This document shows positions 61,467-64,000 of a stretch of 64,000 nt of DNA, piece by piece. The notes under the pieces are model-generated. The model was not told the DNA's origin, did not search any database, and saw nothing but the letters and a program-made list of their open reading frames with translations. The DNA is from PALSA-911 sp963839645. GTDB lineage: Bacteria > Pseudomonadota > Alphaproteobacteria > Acetobacterales > Acetobacteraceae. Every line of letters starts with the position of its first letter. Position 1 is the stretch's first letter. The translations under genes were made by a program, and so were the position numbers. The stretch lies in NCBI GenBank assembly GCA_963839645.1, contig CAWIVZ010000004.1, forward strand, positions 217,139-281,138, written 5' to 3'.

Positions 61467-63643
61467 TTAGTAAAAAGACTCCAAAGCCGTTGCGTAATGA
61501 CCATTCTCTGGCGCCATTTCGACTGCGCGGCGTTGATAAATTATTGCTGTATCATAGTCTCCGCTCTGAGCGATCATGTGCGCGAGCACGGCCATGTGTT
61601 GTGCATTCTCTGGCACTAGAGCCACGACTTGGCGCATCTGGCTAATGGCTTCATCCAAATTTCCCGACTGGCGAAGGCAGTGAACCAATTGCCAGCGCAA
61701 GCCCGCATCGTTAGGGACCAGGGCTATAGCCGATCGTAAAGCTGTTTCAGCTTCGGCATTTGCGTTGGTCCGCATTAAAAGGTTGGCCAGCAGACCCAGG
61801 CAGGTCGGCGAGCTGGGGGCGAGAATAGCAGCGTGACGTACGACCAGGACGGCTTCCGTCTAGCCTATCGGCTTGCAACAGGACCGTGCCCCATGCGTGG
61901 TGTAGTTCTGCATTTTCTGGAGCCAATTCGGCGGCCCTACGGAAGCACTCCGCGGCGGCGGCGAAGTCTCCGCTCTGGGCTGCCATATGAGCGAGAATGG
62001 CGGCGTGGTGCGCACTATCGGGCATCAGTTCGACGACCTTGCGCATCTGGGGGACGGCTTCGCCGAAATCTCCAGTGTGACGAAGCCAATTGGCCAATTG
62101 CCATCGCAACGACGGATCGTCCGGCGCCAAGGCCACCGCTTCACGCAAGGCGGCCAAGCCTTCATGACTGGCCCCGGTCCGCATCAGAATATTGCCTAGC
62201 AGACCAACGTTGAGCGCGAATTAAGGGCAAGTGAAACCGGTCGCTGTGCAGCTTGGAGCGCTTCGTCCAGGCGAATGGTCTTTAGCAATAATGAGGCCCA
62301 TTCCCTTTGGATGCCCGGATGTTCCGGTGCCAGGTCCACGGCTGCCTTCAAAGGCGACATTGCGGCGGCCAGGTTACCCATAATTTCGTGCATCCTGCCG
62401 GCAAGGGACTGAGTAAGCGGATCCAGGGGGTCAGCCTCCGATGCAATATTCCTTGCAGGAGCAGCACCCCTTCCGCATGGCGGGTTTGTTTGATGGCGAT
62501 TGTGGCGATCTTGCGATATATCGGTCCTGGTTCGGCACCTTTCGTTATGGCGGACTGAAGGCTTTCGCGCGCTCCTTCAAAATCTCCAGCCTCTGCCCGG
62601 ATTTCTGCGATGAGTTGAGAATGCGCGGGGGAAGCTGGCTCTAGTCTGGCCGCGTGGCTCGCTGCGTTGAGCGCCGAGTTGGTTTGGCCGCTACGCAATA
62701 ACGCTTCGGCCAGCGCCGCATGGCAACCGGCCGATCTTTCGCTCTGATCAATGGCCTTCTGCAGGTTATCCACAGCTGCCGGCAGCTTGCCTGAACGCAA
62801 GTAGTGCAGACCGGCGAACATGAAGGCATTGTAGCTTCCGGCTATATACTGGCGGAAATACTCTTCGAATGTGAGGCGGCTTTCCTGATAGAACTGATAT
62901 CGGTGCTTTGGTCGACCGTAGCTGAGTTTGTAATGGGCGCTGACGCGAGGATGGATTGGCAGTTCGGTCGGCGGATAGGGCGGCGTGCACAGGTATTTTT
63001 CAGCCCTGGTCAACGCTGCCGATCCCGCCCCGATCTCCCGCAGGAAAGTGAGCAGCATATGACGGGATAGCCTCTAGGCCGGGATGGCCGGGTGACCTGA
63101 AGAGTTGCCCTCTTACGGAAATTCTTCTCGATAATGTCTGAGGCCCTGTAGGCCGTCCCTTGTTCGCGGATGCGTTGGCTTCCCATCGCCAATTCGAAGC
63201 GACGATCGATGTGCATGTCCTTAACGGGGTCGAGACGTAGGTAGGTCGTGAGAGCCGCTTCCGGTGGTGTTCCATCAAGGATCAGGCGGTCAACAAACCG
63301 GTCACTGAGATCAGGCGGCCAGACACCTGCCTCGATGCCGGGGCCGGTCGGATTGTGAGGTCGATGCATGCCCGCGTAAGGCCAGAGGAATTCTCCGGAA
63401 ACAACGGGTACAAGGTGAATTCTACCCCGGGTCGGCAGATCCTCCCACCGAATGGGCATAGGCATAGAGGCCTTCTGTATCACCACCAGTCCGGCGTCAG
63501 CAATGAATTGCAGATCAGATTCTGCCGATCGACTGATAGGGATTAATTATTCGGATTTCACCACCAATGTAGGGGTGGGCAAAGCGAACATATTGACCAG
63601 CCAATGCCTGTATTTGACAATTGCCAAGGAAGGCGATCCTCAT
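61467..63643 (-). pseudogene. WcbI-like polysaccharide protein with C-terminal TPR repeats, six frameshifts
   Basis: The true start is ATG 63643: MRIAFLGNCQIQALAGQYV carries the GNCQ motif that opens WcbI-type capsule proteins. After a frame break at about 63520 come WPYAGMHRPHNP, GIEAGVWPPDLSDRFVD and PVKDMHIDRRFELAMGSQRI, then LFRSPGHPGLEAIP and MLLTFLREIG, the WcbI C-terminal half. From about 62850 down lie seven or eight TPR units (NLQKAIDQSERSAGCHAALA, APDDPSLRWQLANWLRHTGD). Breaks lie at about 63520, 63112, 63070, 62446, 62210 and 61858. The joined protein is about 725 residues. WcbI is implicated in capsule assembly; the TPR half may bind partners. Confidence 0.7.
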
Positions 63644-63705
63644 GCGAACAAGCCTCTTGTCCAAGCTGCCTTGAATGACCGATCGGGTAATGTACGATAT
63701 CCTGC

Positions 63706-63861
63706 TTAATCCAATACTATACTGTTGGGGTATTCGTAGTGGTCTTGCCGATCCAAAGTAACGATGCCGTGAGGGGCGTCATAACGCCAACTGGAAAATT
63801 CGAACCCGCTTGGGACCCGCCGGTAGGTTTTCCATCCTTGCAGCGTAGTCTTTGCGCTCAC
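63706..63861 (-). CDS. Short hypothetical frame upstream of the WcbI-TPR gene
   Basis: A GTG at 63861 with a good ribosome-binding site (AAAGGA) gives 51 residues: TLQGWKTYRRVPSGFEFSSW, then RYDAPHGIVTLDRQDHYEYP. After its TAA the same frame runs on as AGYRTLPDRSFKAAWTRGLF and ends in a TGA that overlaps the next ATG (ATGA). A single substitution or indel may therefore have split a gene of about 70 codons coupled to the WcbI-like gene. No family recognised. The rest of the right edge (63862-64000) shows no supported gene. Confidence 0.4.
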   Translation of the reverse strand: MSAKTTLQGWKTYRRVPSGFEFSSWRYDAPHGIVTLDRQDHYEYPNSIVLD

Positions 63862-64000
63862 AAGCGTCCTTTATCAACCGGGCTCGAGGTTGTGGAAGTG
63901 CTCCGCCTCGTCTGGGGCGGAACAGCTAGGCTTCCCTCCGCCAGTATGAGCAGCTTGGATCCACCTTCATCTCAGCGGGGCCACGATCCCGCGCTCCCGG

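Overview
The window is a GC-rich stretch of an alphaproteobacterial chromosome, probably Acetobacteraceae or a close relative. That placement is inferred from the PhyR-NepR-EcfG stress cascade, the gene families and the codon use; no rRNA or other direct taxonomic marker is present. I saw no tRNA, rRNA, CRISPR array, integrase or transposase.

Region 1 (1-9.85 kb) is a general-stress-response island. A CsbD gene (cut by the left edge), phyR, nepR, ecfG, a HisKA_2 protein with a decayed ATPase half and a large hybrid histidine kinase lie beside very small stress and envelope proteins: a glycine-zipper lipoprotein, an entericidin, a DUF3309 protein, microproteins of 55, 25 and 24 residues, and Spy-like and His-rich periplasmic proteins. 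Five sites match the sigma-EcfG promoter GGAAC-N16/17-CGTT. They precede phyR, nepR-ecfG and three of the small genes, so the cascade appears to regulate itself and its neighbours.

Region 2 (9.9-27.4 kb) is catabolic. It holds a five-gene dipeptide-type ABC importer, a fumarylacetoacetase-family hydrolase, a class III CoA-transferase and an LLM-class monooxygenase (both frameshifted), a DUF1254 protein, an Asp-nucleophile alpha/beta hydrolase, and a sulfonate-type ABC importer followed by OsmC and an O-acetylhomoserine sulfhydrylase-like enzyme.

Region 3 (27.4-43.4 kb) starts with a cluster of nested palindromes. It continues with a NIPSNAP / PhnZ-like HD oxygenase / molybdopterin oxidoreductase operon, a fossil flavoprotein, an IclR-ThDP enzyme-binding protein set, an acyl-CoA dehydrogenase / cysteine-less thiolase / DUF35 operon divergent from a second ThDP enzyme and a nucleoside-type transporter, ompW behind a perfect FNR-type box, and a PEP-mutase-family enzyme whose ribosome-binding site lies in a hairpin.

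Region 4 (43.6-64 kb) has an MCP, an MFS transporter and a SOUL lipoprotein, then a surface-polysaccharide cluster: two giant glycosyltransferases (one a GT2-GT9 fusion), a coiled-coil protein, methyltransferases, a tail-fibre-like secreted protein and a WcbI-TPR protein. GC content falls visibly from about 57.2 kb to the right edge.

About 27 single-base frameshifts break eleven otherwise well-conserved genes, mostly at 16.8-24.5 kb and 56.4-63.6 kb, while 35-56 kb has none. These are either sequencing or assembly indels or recent decay. I annotate the reconstructed spans as pseudogenes and give the break positions.
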